Below, piece after piece: positions 1 to 8,412 of a stretch of DNA of 64,000 nucleotides (its first letter is position 1; every line of letters starts with the position of its first letter). The stretch lies in the NCBI GenBank assembly GCA_034432555.1, contig DAOUBW010000019.1:1-64000 (forward strand), read 5' to 3'. Made by a program: the position numbers and the translations under genes. This DNA comes from CP2-2F sp034432555. Its GTDB lineage: Bacteria; Chloroflexota; Anaerolineae; Aggregatilineales; UBA2796. The notes below the pieces were generated by a model, which worked only from the letters and a program-made list of their open reading frames with translations, ran no database searches and was not told the DNA's origin.

Positions 1-740
1 GCATTGGCGGCAGCGCCACTAATGATGGCGGCGCAGGCTGCTTGCAAGCGCTCGGTGCGCGCTTTTTGAACGCGGATGGGCGTGAACTGCCGCATGGCGG
101 CGGTGCACTGCGCCACTTGGCACGGGTAGATTTTTCCGCGCTGCGTACAACCTTTGGCGAGGCACGCTTCACCATCCTCTGCGATGTGACCAATCCCCTA
201 ATCGGTGAGCAAGGCGCGGCGCGTATTTTTGCGCCACAAAAAGGTGCCGATCCTGAGATGGTGGAACAGCTTGAGGCTGCACTGACGCGCTACGCTGAGG
301 TGCTAGAGCGTGATCTGGGCGTGCGCGTGGCAACTGTGGCAGGTGGCGGCGCCGCCGGCGGCTTTGGCGCGGGCATGGTGGCAGCCTTCGGCGCGGACTT
401 AGCGCCTGGCGCGCCAACCTTGATGGCGCTCCTGAACTATGAGGCGAAACTGGACGGCGTGGCGTTGCTGATCACGGGTGAGGGCAAAATTGACTCTCAG
501 ACCGAAGGCGGTAAGGCGGTTCAGCGCATTGCAGCAGCGGCGGCTGCCCGAAACATCCCGGTGATTGCTTTTGCAGGCATGGTTGAGGCATCTCCAAGCG
601 CGTTGGCACAGCTGGGCATCACCGCCGCTTGGAGCATTGTGCCTGGTGTTAGCACGCTCAGTGAAGCGCTTGCCAGCGCGCCACTGTGGCTGACACGCGC
701 CGCACACATGCTGGGCAATACACTGGCACTCCTGCCCTAG
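1..740 (+). CDS. glxK: Glycerate 2-kinase, type I (5'-truncated by window edge)
   Basis: ATP-dependent phosphorylation of D-glycerate to 2-phosphoglycerate, a cytoplasmic step of glycolate/glyoxylate and sugar-acid use. The frame is open from base 3, upstream of the TTG at 42, and begins with the residues IGGSATNDGGAGCLQALGAR. That is the glycine-rich motif found about a third of the way into GlxK/GarK proteins, so the gene really starts outside the window. Further family segments follow: an NPLIGEQGAARIFAPQKG stretch and the C-terminal ITGEGKIDSQT motif. About 245 residues of the usual ~375 are present. The stop overlaps by 4 bp the end of the converging histidine kinase gene. Family call is firm; substrate is from family knowledge. 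Confidence 0.93.
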   Translation, partial: IGGSATNDGGAGCLQALGARFLNADGRELPHGGGALRHLARVDFSALRTTFGEARFTILCDVTNPLIGEQGAARIFAPQKGADPEMVEQLEAALTRYAEVLERDLGVRVATVAGGGAAGGFGAGMVAAFGADLAPGAPTLMALLNYEAKLDGVALLITGEGKIDSQTEGGKAVQRIAAAAAARNIPVIAFAGMVEASPSALAQLGITAAWSIVPGVSTLSEALASAPLWLTRAAHMLGNTLALLP

Positions 741-2494
741 GCTGTCAACGGCACGCAGACGCGCACGTGCGTGCCGTTGTTGGGCGCGCTGATGATCTCC
801 AAAGTGCCGTGCAAGCGCGCCGCACGCTCTTGCATGGAACGCAGCCCTAGATGTCCCGGAAAAGCACCCTTTGACTCAAAGCCAATGCCGTTATCGCGCA
901 CTTCCATCACAAGCTGGCTGCCCTCATGCGCCAAGCGCAGGTGAATGCAGCTTGCCTGCGCGTGTTTCATCGTGTTATGCAGTGCTTCACGGGCAATCCA
1001 ATACAACGCCTCTTTGGATTCAAGCGACAGATCAGGCTCAGCGCACAGCTCAACCTCTACGCCGATGTGGTGGCGCGTTTTGAGCGAGGCAGTCTGGCGT
1101 GTTAGGGCAGAGACCAAACCGTCTTGTTCCAGCGAGTCGGGGCGCAAATCGAAGATTAGGGCGCGCATCTCGGTTAAGCCTGCCTCCGCAAGGCTCAGCA
1201 CATAGTCAAGCGGTTCGCGCAGGCGCGACGGATCACGTTCCAACAAGGCGCGTGCGGTGCGTGCGCCTAACGCAATGCCATACAGCGCTTGCGAGACGGA
1301 GTCGTGCAGTTCGCGTGCCAAGCGATTACGTTCCTGATAAGCTGCCAATTGGCGCGCCTGTTGGTAGAGCCGTGCGTTTTGCAGCGCCACAGCGATCACA
1401 TCTGCCAGCGCGTTGATCAGCCACAAATCTGACTCAAAGAAGCGCCCACCACTGGAGGCTTGCACATGCAGCAGACCGATCAGTCGATCACTTGCTAACA
1501 TCGGTATAAAAAGCGTTGCATACCCTTCATCAAGCGGCGTGACGAAGATATAATCAGGCGGTTCGCCGTAGGCAGTTGGCACAAGGCAGGTTTGCACCAC
1601 GCACGAGGCAAACGAGGTTGGGTCGTGCAGCGGAATAGGCGGCGGCAGGCTGCGCGGCGTGTGCGGCGGCTGAAATGGCACAAGGTAATTTTCCAGCACG
1701 TCGGCAAGGTAAAGCTGCGCGCAGTGACCCTGCAAATTAGCGTCGAGCAGCTCTGCCACAGTGCAGAGCAAATCTTCTTCCCGCAGCGTGCGCGTCACAG
1801 CAGCGCTCAGTTTGGCGATGATCTCCATTTGATGGGCGCGTTGTTGTTCAGCAAGGTAGGCGCGCCGCGTTGCCACCACGGAAGGCAGCGTTTGCAGCAG
1901 TTGGGTGAACACATAGCATTCATCTTCGCTGAAAAGGTGCGGCTGCTCCCAGTAGACGAATAGAACTGCATTGGGCAACCCACCCACTTGCAAAAAGAGC
2001 GCCGCCATTGATCGTACATCATAGACATCAACAAAGCGGCGTGCATTTTCGGGCGTTACGCGAGAATCGTCCTGCAAGTTTTCAATAAAGAGCGGACGGC
2101 TGTAATCGCCCTGCCACCACTCTTCGCTGAAATAAGGGCGCTTGCTATCCGAACGGCTGAAATCGGGCGGCGATGTAACACCATTCAGCCAGATTGCCTG
2201 TGGAGAAGCGCGCACAATAGTGCCTTCCGCATTGGTGTAGATAAATGAGATTGAAATGCGCTTAGCGCCGCGTGGCTGGGCATAGAGCGCCACTGCCTCT
2301 AGGATGCTAAATTCATCGGCTGCTTTGGAGAGCGCCACATTGACGCGCAGCAAGTCCTCATTGCGGGCAAGCCGTGCGCGATGCTGCTCTAGCAGTTGCT
2401 CGTAGCGCTGTGCTGCTGCACGCCGCCCTTCGGCATCCTCAGCCTGAGTCAGTTGGTGAAATGCCTCATACAGTAAGTGAATTTCTTCGCTCAT
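737..2494 (-). CDS. GAF-domain sensor histidine kinase (NarX/LiaS-type HisKA_3)
   Basis: Cytoplasmic sensor kinase of 585 aa. An N-terminal coiled segment (1-50) is followed by two GAF-like regions (about 60-205 and 230-375). A HisKA_3 dimerisation domain follows, with the phospho-acceptor in the motif RELHDSVSQAL near residue 395, and a HATPase_c domain with NTMKHA (N box), DNGIGF and GLRSM (G boxes). No transmembrane segment is evident, so the signal is probably intracellular or a ligand of the GAF domains. The gene lies 9 nt after the response regulator on the same strand, so the two form one operon and almost certainly a cognate pair. The input signal is unknown. Confidence 0.9.
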   Translation of the reverse strand: MSEEIHLLYEAFHQLTQAEDAEGRRAAAQRYEQLLEQHRARLARNEDLLRVNVALSKAADEFSILEAVALYAQPRGAKRISISFIYTNAEGTIVRASPQAIWLNGVTSPPDFSRSDSKRPYFSEEWWQGDYSRPLFIENLQDDSRVTPENARRFVDVYDVRSMAALFLQVGGLPNAVLFVYWEQPHLFSEDECYVFTQLLQTLPSVVATRRAYLAEQQRAHQMEIIAKLSAAVTRTLREEDLLCTVAELLDANLQGHCAQLYLADVLENYLVPFQPPHTPRSLPPPIPLHDPTSFASCVVQTCLVPTAYGEPPDYIFVTPLDEGYATLFIPMLASDRLIGLLHVQASSGGRFFESDLWLINALADVIAVALQNARLYQQARQLAAYQERNRLARELHDSVSQALYGIALGARTARALLERDPSRLREPLDYVLSLAEAGLTEMRALIFDLRPDSLEQDGLVSALTRQTASLKTRHHIGVEVELCAEPDLSLESKEALYWIAREALHNTMKHAQASCIHLRLAHEGSQLVMEVRDNGIGFESKGAFPGHLGLRSMQERAARLHGTLEIISAPNNGTHVRVCVPLTA

Positions 2495-2503
2495 GGCTTA
2501 CAC

Positions 2504-3151
2504 CTAGCTCACTTCTGCGCCAAGCGTCTCCACCAGCCCAATACGGGCGGCATACAAAGCTGCCTGTGTGCGGCTGCTGACGTTCAGCTTGCTCAAGATG
2601 TTGCTGACATGCGTCTTGACGGTCTTCTCGCCGATCACCAGCGTTTGCGCGATCTCTTTATTGGAGAGTCCCTTTGCCAGCAAGCGCAGCACTTCGGTCT
2701 CGCGCTCGGTCAGCACTTCTGGGCTTTCTGGGGCGCGCACTTCACGGATGAGGCGTGCGGCAGCTTTGGGCGAGAGCTGAACCTGACCGTTAGCGGCTGC
2801 CTTGATGGCACGGATCAATTCATCGGACTCGGTATCTTTGAGCAGGTAGCCAATAGCACCAGCGCGAATGGCGCCCACAACGGCGTTGTCTTCTAGAACG
2901 CTGGTCAGCGCCACAACTTCGGCATCTGGCACTTCGCGGCGCAACATTCCAATCGCCGTGACGCCATCCATCACGGGCATTAGCAAATCCATCAGCACCA
3001 CGTCGGGCTGAAGTTGGCGCGCCAACGCCACGCCCTGCTTGCCATCCACTGCCTCGCCGATGACCTCTAGCTCACTGTCCAAGCTGAGGAACATCCTCAG
3101 CCCTTGCCGCACAACGGCATGATCATCAACGATAAGAATGCGAATGGTCAT
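2504..3151 (-). CDS. NarL/FixJ-family response regulator
   Basis: DNA-binding response regulator of 215 aa. The receiver domain occupies residues 1-120, with acidic pocket LIVDDH at the start, phospho-acceptor Asp in VVLMDLLMP near residue 54, and conserved Lys in YLLKDT. The LuxR-type HTH follows (about 145-205), with LTEREтype core LTERE, NKEIA and VKTHVSNIL. First gene of the pair with the histidine kinase at 737-2494. A TATAGT hexamer on the minus strand (plus-strand 3186-3191) may be its -10 box; no good -35 is visible. Target genes cannot be told from the sequence. Confidence 0.93.
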   Translation of the reverse strand: MTIRILIVDDHAVVRQGLRMFLSLDSELEVIGEAVDGKQGVALARQLQPDVVLMDLLMPVMDGVTAIGMLRREVPDAEVVALTSVLEDNAVVGAIRAGAIGYLLKDTESDELIRAIKAAANGQVQLSPKAAARLIREVRAPESPEVLTERETEVLRLLAKGLSNKEIAQTLVIGEKTVKTHVSNILSKLNVSSRTQAALYAARIGLVETLGAEVS

Positions 3152-3306
3152 AGCAACCCTATTCCTGTACGAACGCTTTTGCCTAACTATACCAAGAAAG
3201 CGGTGGCACAGCCTAAACTTTCCACCCTCTGTCCAGAAAATCCGCCAAAAGGCTGATTAGGCATACTGCCCGACAGGGCAGCATCGCCTTTCTGCGCGCC
3301 ACGCGC

Positions 3307-3312
3307 TATAAT
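3307..3312 (+). promoter_or_regulatory. Consensus -10 box giving a leaderless tyrA transcript
   Basis: A perfect TATAAT lies at 3307-3312. Transcription normally starts about 7 nt after a -10 hexamer, which falls on the ATG at 3320. The mRNA would then be leaderless or nearly so. No convincing -35 and no Shine-Dalgarno sequence are seen. An ATG at 3311 overlaps the hexamer and so cannot be the start if this promoter is used. Confidence 0.55.
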
Positions 3313-3319
3313 GCCGTGC

Positions 3320-4174
3320 ATGAAAGCACTGAGCGATACTCACATTTGCATCATTGGCACGGGCTTAATGGGTGCTTCGTTGGCGTTGGCGCTGCGCGGC
3401 AAGGTGCGCCACCTACACGGCATTGATCCTGACCCTAGCGGTACGCCATGTTTTGATACATTCTCCAGCGACCTGCACAGCCTCTACAATGCGGATGTGA
3501 TTGTGCTGGCAGCGCCGATTCACGTCATCCTCGATCTGCTCCCACAAGTGGGTGCCTTGGCAGCCGCTGGCGCGCTGATTACGGATTTGGGAAGCGTCAA
3601 AGCGCCGATCATGGCGGCGATGGAAGGGCTGCCGCCGCGCGTGCAGGCAGTTGGCGGGCATCCGATGTGTGGGAAGGAACTGAGCGGTGCTGCTGCGGCT
3701 GAGGCAACGCTCTATCAGGGCTGCACCTTTGCGCTCTGTCGGGCAGAGCGCACCTCGCAAGCGGCGCTCATTTTCATGGAAAGCCTTGTCCATGCGATAG
3801 GCGGGCAGCCACTGCACCTTGCCGCCGCTGTGCATGATCAAGCGGTTGCACACATTAGCCACCTGCCCTACCTGCTCAGCGTTGCCCTCATGCTGGACGC
3901 AGCAGCGGCAGCCGATGAAACTTTTTGGCAGTTAGCCTCCTCAGGCTTTCGAGATACCTCACGGCTTGCCTCTAGCGACGTGACCATGATGGGTGACGTG
4001 GTGGCGGGTAACCGTACCGCCTTGCTTCAAGCATTGGCAGATTACGCAGCGCACCTTGAGCGCCTGCAAACACTCTTGGCGGCTGAAGATGATTCCGCGC
4101 TGCGCGCTGCCTTAGAGCAAGCACGCCAAACGCGGCAAGCATGGCTACTTTACCAAGAAAGGCGAAAAGCGTGA
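3320..4174 (+). CDS. tyrA: Prephenate dehydrogenase (tyrosine biosynthesis)
   Basis: NAD(P)-dependent oxidative decarboxylation of prephenate to 4-hydroxyphenylpyruvate, in the cytoplasm. The N-terminal Rossmann motif is IIGTGLMGASLALAL. Other TyrA marks are LITDLGSVKAPI, the GGHPMCGKE segment (catalytic region with His), and AHISHLPYLLSVAL in the helical dimerisation domain. Its 284 aa match the short monofunctional class without a C-terminal ACT domain. I start at ATG 3320 rather than 3311 because a perfect TATAAT overlaps the earlier ATG. The stop overlaps the aroE start in a GTGA junction, so the two aromatic amino acid genes are translationally coupled. Confidence 0.92.
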   Translation: MKALSDTHICIIGTGLMGASLALALRGKVRHLHGIDPDPSGTPCFDTFSSDLHSLYNADVIVLAAPIHVILDLLPQVGALAAAGALITDLGSVKAPIMAAMEGLPPRVQAVGGHPMCGKELSGAAAAEATLYQGCTFALCRAERTSQAALIFMESLVHAIGGQPLHLAAAVHDQAVAHISHLPYLLSVALMLDAAAAADETFWQLASSGFRDTSRLASSDVTMMGDVVAGNRTALLQALADYAAHLERLQTLLAAEDDSALRAALEQARQTRQAWLLYQERRKA

Positions 4175-5052
4175 CGGCACAAGTTGGGCATATTGACGGA
4201 CAAACACAACTGGTTGGCATTTTGGGCTATCCGGTGGCGCACTCGCTCTCGCCGGAGATGCATAACGCCGCCTTTGCCGAGTTGGGCATGAACTGGCGCT
4301 ACGTGCCGCTGCTGGTGCGCCCTGATCAATTGGCGGCGGCACTGCGTGGCGTCCTTGCGCTTGGCTTTCGTGGCGTTAACCTGACGGTGCCGCATAAAGT
4401 AACGTGCATTCCGCTCTTGGATAGCGTTACAGAGGCGGTGACCGTTGCGGGTGCGGTGAACACCATTCGCATTGATGGCAGCAGCGGGCGCTTGGAAGGC
4501 TTGAATACAGATATGAGCGGCTTCCTGACCGACCTTGCCGCTAATCGGATCAGCATTGGGGAAAATTCGCGGGTGGTCATTTTGGGCGCGGGCGGCGCAG
4601 CGCGTGCGGTGGGTGCCGGGCTGGCGCGCAGCGGCGCACACATCACCTTTGTGAACCGCACTGCCGAACGCGGCGCACAAATTGCCGACTTTCTGCGTTC
4701 TAGCTGGGCAAGCAGCAAGATCGAATCGGCAGGCATGGATCAGTTGGCAGAGGTTAGCCGAGAGGCAACCTTGATCGTCAACACAACGCCAGTGGGCATG
4801 TACCCAAGTGTAGATGCCTCGCCCTGGCAAAGCGGCGTGCCGTTCCCGAAAGATGCCGTCCTGTATGATACGGTCTACCGCCCCTTGCAGACCAAGCTGA
4901 TGCGCGATGCTGAACGCAGCGGCTTACGTGCCGTCGGCGGTGTGGGCATGTTGGTCTATCAGGGCGCCTCTGCTTTTGAGATGTGGACGGGCAAAAAGCC
5001 GCCCATCGAGGTGATGCGCGCCATTTGCCAGAAGCGCCTGATGGAAGCCTGA
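4171..5052 (+). CDS. aroE: Shikimate dehydrogenase
   Basis: Reduces 3-dehydroshikimate to shikimate with NADPH. The substrate-binding lobe carries GYPVAHSLSPEMHNAAF and NLTVPHK (the catalytic Lys of the Lys-Asp pair), with NTD a little later. The cofactor lobe has the motif VILGAGGAARAV and the NRT segment that reads NADPH. A longer frame opens at ATG 4141 inside tyrA. The GTG at 4171 is the better start: it forms a 4-bp GTGA overlap with the tyrA stop, is preceded by the ribosome site AAGAAAGG (4155-4162), and gives a normal 293-residue protein. Confidence 0.94.
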   Translation: MTAQVGHIDGQTQLVGILGYPVAHSLSPEMHNAAFAELGMNWRYVPLLVRPDQLAAALRGVLALGFRGVNLTVPHKVTCIPLLDSVTEAVTVAGAVNTIRIDGSSGRLEGLNTDMSGFLTDLAANRISIGENSRVVILGAGGAARAVGAGLARSGAHITFVNRTAERGAQIADFLRSSWASSKIESAGMDQLAEVSREATLIVNTTPVGMYPSVDASPWQSGVPFPKDAVLYDTVYRPLQTKLMRDAERSGLRAVGGVGMLVYQGASAFEMWTGKKPPIEVMRAICQKRLMEA

Positions 5053-5059
5053 GCGCGCC

Positions 5060-5827
5060 TTACGGGAACAGGTACGGACGTTCGGGCATGGCGGTTGGCT
5101 CAATAGATTCCGCGATCAGGATTGGTGTGCGCTGCCCCGCAAAATCGCGCACCTCAAACTTGCCCTGCACACGCACCCAGCTATCAGGCGCTAGGCGGGC
5201 AGCCTGTTCACTGCGGACGATGACGCCGATTGCAACGGCATCCGCCACACAGCAGCTTACGGTGAAGCGCGTCACCATAAACTCGGTGTCGTCTTCAAAG
5301 CGCACATCGCGATAGACAAAGCCGATCAGATCGGCAGGCTGCCCGCCAAACTCATCTACACTTGTGGCGGCACTAAAGGCGCGCACCCAATCGAGCACGT
5401 TACGCTGAGTCGGCGTGATGCTGAACGCCTGATCGCTTGCGCCGGAGACATTCAGCGAAAATGCCACGCCGCTGTTGTTGATGGCGGCTGCGCCGAGTGG
5501 CTGCGCGGGCAGAAAGACGCCAAAGACTAATGGCACACTCAGAATTGCCAGCACATACCAGCGCGCCGAGACGCTGTGCGCCGCGCTTGGCGCATTCGGC
5601 AGCAGGTTTGGCGCGCTTTTGGGCGCTGCGCTGCCTTGCTCAGGCTCGGAGAGCAGCGCAATGACGTTGATCACGCCTAGCGCGATCAGCGTGAAGCCTG
5701 CCACGCCCGCTAACCAATTAAAGCGCTCGTTGATGTAGTAAGCGATCTCGCCCGTGAGCAGCGTTTCTAGCAGATATAACCCTAAAAGCAGCATAAGCGC
5801 TGCCTGAAACCATTGCCGTGTTCGCAT
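5060..5827 (-). CDS. TIGR03943/DUF1980-family membrane protein (permease partner)
   Basis: A 255-aa protein with two N-terminal membrane segments (about 8-25 and 38-60), a third near 90-110, then an extracytoplasmic domain with a conserved CC pair in VSCCVADA. This layout matches the TIGR03943 family (B. subtilis YcgQ-like), which nearly always sits next to an ArsP/YraQ-type permease. Here it follows the permease gene by 4 nt on the same strand. Known for the family: membrane partner of the permease, possibly in metal or metalloid handling. The substrate is not established and cannot be read from the sequence. Confidence 0.8.
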   Translation of the reverse strand: MRTRQWFQAALMLLLGLYLLETLLTGEIAYYINERFNWLAGVAGFTLIALGVINVIALLSEPEQGSAAPKSAPNLLPNAPSAAHSVSARWYVLAILSVPLVFGVFLPAQPLGAAAINNSGVAFSLNVSGASDQAFSITPTQRNVLDWVRAFSAATSVDEFGGQPADLIGFVYRDVRFEDDTEFMVTRFTVSCCVADAVAIGVIVRSEQAARLAPDSWVRVQGKFEVRDFAGQRTPILIAESIEPTAMPERPYLFP

Positions 5828-5831
5828 AGCG

Positions 5832-6761
5832 CTAGAACCTCACATTCAGGTTGATGAAAATGCCGAACAAAAGCGACATTAGCAGCGGCAAAATCACCAT
5901 GTAGAATACCACACGCCGCTTAAAGACGCTGAGGTACATTAAGGTCGCTTTAATGTCCACCATCGGACCGAAGGTCAGGAAGGTGAGCAGCGAGCCTGAC
6001 GGGAAGCCAAAATTAGCGAAGGACAGGGCGAGGATTGCATCGGTGGTGCTGCAAATGGAGAGGACGAACGCCATGATCGCCATTGCAACTGCCGACATGG
6101 ATGGATCGCTTGCTAGGGCGCGGATTTGCTCTTGGGAGAGGAAGGTCTGCATGGCGGCTGCCAGCGCTGTGCCCATCACCAAATAGCGCCCCATATCAAA
6201 GAATTCATCGGTAGCAACCCGTGCCGCCCGCACAATGCCTTGCCCAAAGGTAAGGCGCGGTGCGCTTGGCTGTGGCGACGCCATCCCTGAGCCGCCCGCC
6301 ATCGCCATCAGCGCACGCGGATGCAGCATTTTGATCGGGTTGCGCTGCAAGCTGAAGATCAGCCCAACCGCAACTGCCATAAGGCAGGTGATGACGAAGC
6401 GCCCGATCAGGATCGGACCGAAGCCAAAGGCAGCGTAAGTGCTGGCAAACACAATCGGATTCATGACAGGTGCTGCCAACAAGAACGCCACACCAACAGC
6501 GACGGGCAGCCCTTTTTGATAGAGTTTGCGCGTGACTGGCACCACGCCACACTCACAGACAGGGAACAGGAAGCCAAGAAAACTGCCCGCCACAATTGCC
6601 GCGAAAGGACTGCGCGGCAGCAGGCGCGCAATATCTTCCTTCCGCACAAAGACTTCGATCAAGCCCGAGACGATGGTGCCAAGCAGCAGGAACGACACCG
6701 CCTCAATAAAGATTCCTAAAAAGCGCGTGCTAAAGAGCGATAACTGTGTGCTGAAATCCAT
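5832..6761 (-). CDS. ArsP_1/YraQ-family predicted permease (DUF318)
   Basis: Integral membrane protein of 309 aa with about eight hydrophobic segments in two halves. The family signature FPVCECGVVPVTRKL near residues 67-81 contains the paired cysteines, and AAPVMNPIVFAST follows. A central soluble loop spans about 145-185. The family includes ArsP, which exports trivalent organoarsenicals, and YcgR/YraQ permeases of unknown substrate. It comes between a PD40 propeller gene (26 nt upstream) and the TIGR03943 partner (4 nt downstream), probably in one transcript. No arsR or merR-type regulator is adjacent, so a metalloid role is only inference. Confidence 0.85.
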   Translation of the reverse strand: MDFSTQLSLFSTRFLGIFIEAVSFLLLGTIVSGLIEVFVRKEDIARLLPRSPFAAIVAGSFLGFLFPVCECGVVPVTRKLYQKGLPVAVGVAFLLAAPVMNPIVFASTYAAFGFGPILIGRFVITCLMAVAVGLIFSLQRNPIKMLHPRALMAMAGGSGMASPQPSAPRLTFGQGIVRAARVATDEFFDMGRYLVMGTALAAAMQTFLSQEQIRALASDPSMSAVAMAIMAFVLSICSTTDAILALSFANFGFPSGSLLTFLTFGPMVDIKATLMYLSVFKRRVVFYMVILPLLMSLLFGIFINLNVRF

Positions 6762-6787
6762 ACAAGTTGCCTTCTTGGATAGCCGTG

Positions 6788-8209
6788 CTAGGGCAGCCAG
6801 CGCGGTAAGGTTGCATTATTTGCCAGCAAGCGCAGATCGCCTGTAGTCAGGTCATATAGCCAGATTTCGGCGCGTGCGCCGGGCTTGGCAAGGGCAAAGC
6901 GTTGGAAGGCAAGCTGCTCACCATTTGGGCTGACGGCAACTTGACCGCTGCTGTAATCGCCATCCGTGACCAGTGGCGTTATCTCGTTCGTCTCCAGATC
7001 GATCAGGTGCAGTTGTGCGCCTTGCATGGTCGTGATAGTTGGCGGACGGCGTGTGATGATCAGGCGGCGGCTGTCCGGCAGCCATGCCAGCTCAACATCG
7101 TTGTTCGGGTCGCTGTCTGGCACGAGATCGCGCTGCACCATCAGTTCAGACTCCAAATCTACCAACACGAAATGCGCCACATAGCGCGTTGTGCCTGCCA
7201 GTTGGATGATTTTCGGAAAAAATAGCCAGCGCCCATCGGCGGAAAACTGACCGACTTCACCTTGTGGCGTGCGGATCAGGCGTTCGGTGTTCGCCTCAAA
7301 GTCGAACAGCACGATGCCGCCGACGTTAGCGTCATAGCTGGCAAGCCACCTGCCATCGGGCGACCAACGCGGTGAGTAGCCAAGCCGTTGGCTATCGGCA
7401 AAGAGTGGGCGCGGAATGCCCGTTGTCGTATCCACCAACCAAATGCGCGGTGCGCCGGGACCGGCACCCGTATCGAGGTTTAGGTCGGAGCGCTCAAAGG
7501 CAACCAGACCGCCATCAGGTCGCCAAGCAGGCGTCGTGCAGGCGGCGGTTGGGCATTCCAGCAAGGTGAGCGTGCTGTTAGCGCGCAGATCGTAAAGGCG
7601 CAAGTGCGCGGTGCGCTGATCGCCCAACTCGCTGTAGACAATGCGGCTGCCATCAGGTGTTATATCATAGCTTAACACGCCCAGTTCGCTGAAGGTGATC
7701 TGCTGCGGCTGCGAGTCGGGCTGGTTCGGATCAACCATGAACAGGTTTTGGATCGGATTATCCACCGGCGCCATAAAGACGACCTGTGGCGCACGGACGC
7801 GGAATTCCCACTCATGCGCTTCCAAGAGCAGGCGTCCGTTCTGGGCACGCACGCCTTTGGCAAGCCGAACGGTGTAGGTTTGTCCTTGTTGGAGCGCTTG
7901 GGTAGGCTGCCACTGAAGTTGATTGCCAGTCACACTGATCGCGCCTTCAACGGCGGGCGAAAGGCTGATCTTATCTGCCACACTTTCGGGATCAAGCGGT
8001 TCGTCGAAGGTGATCTGTACCACGCTTTGGCTGGAGGCAAGCCCTTGCGGCACGAAACGCCGCACACTGATGCCAACGCGGTCGCCGCTGAGCAGAACAA
8101 GCGCAATAGCTAGGACTAGGGCGGCAATCGCCACTGCGACGCCAATATCAAGCCGATCAAAGCGTTGGGCAGGTAGCAGGCTTACATTCGAGAGAGGCTT
8201 TTCCGCCAT
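6788..8209 (-). CDS. Membrane-anchored Ig-like and PD40 beta-propeller protein
   Basis: A 473-aa protein with one uncleaved membrane helix near residues 26-46. A SbsA-type Ig-like domain follows (about 55-140; ITFDEPLDPESV and YTVRL marks). Then comes a TolB/WD40-like propeller with repeated blades such as YDITPDGSRIVY, PRWSPDGRWLASYD, GQFSADGRWLFF and VAVSPNGEQLAF. The propeller probably faces outside the cytoplasm. Such proteins bind partners or polymers; no catalytic motif is visible and I do not assign a function. First gene of a possible three-gene minus-strand unit with the permease and its partner. The plus-strand neighbour at 8413 diverges from it. Confidence 0.8.
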   Translation of the reverse strand: MAEKPLSNVSLLPAQRFDRLDIGVAVAIAALVLAIALVLLSGDRVGISVRRFVPQGLASSQSVVQITFDEPLDPESVADKISLSPAVEGAISVTGNQLQWQPTQALQQGQTYTVRLAKGVRAQNGRLLLEAHEWEFRVRAPQVVFMAPVDNPIQNLFMVDPNQPDSQPQQITFSELGVLSYDITPDGSRIVYSELGDQRTAHLRLYDLRANSTLTLLECPTAACTTPAWRPDGGLVAFERSDLNLDTGAGPGAPRIWLVDTTTGIPRPLFADSQRLGYSPRWSPDGRWLASYDANVGGIVLFDFEANTERLIRTPQGEVGQFSADGRWLFFPKIIQLAGTTRYVAHFVLVDLESELMVQRDLVPDSDPNNDVELAWLPDSRRLIITRRPPTITTMQGAQLHLIDLETNEITPLVTDGDYSSGQVAVSPNGEQLAFQRFALAKPGARAEIWLYDLTTGDLRLLANNATLPRWLP

Positions 8210-8412
8210 TGGCTCACTTTACATACTCGTTGAGGTATTTGCCTTCAACGATAACCAAAGGTGCGCCGTCTGGCAACCTGCATTTCCTCAACATGAACAT
8301 ATGAGACTTTGTCCCAGATTGTGCTAAATTTGGTATTTCAAAACACTCTAAGGTAGCCAAAAGTGCGCTACAATCATTTCAAACTTTTGTCGGCAGTGAG
8401 GTTGCCAAAATC

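Noticed and set aside
4150..4830. 226-codon minus-strand frame inside aroE
   Set aside because: Shadow of the aroE codon pattern; composition rich in Arg, His and Cys and no family features.
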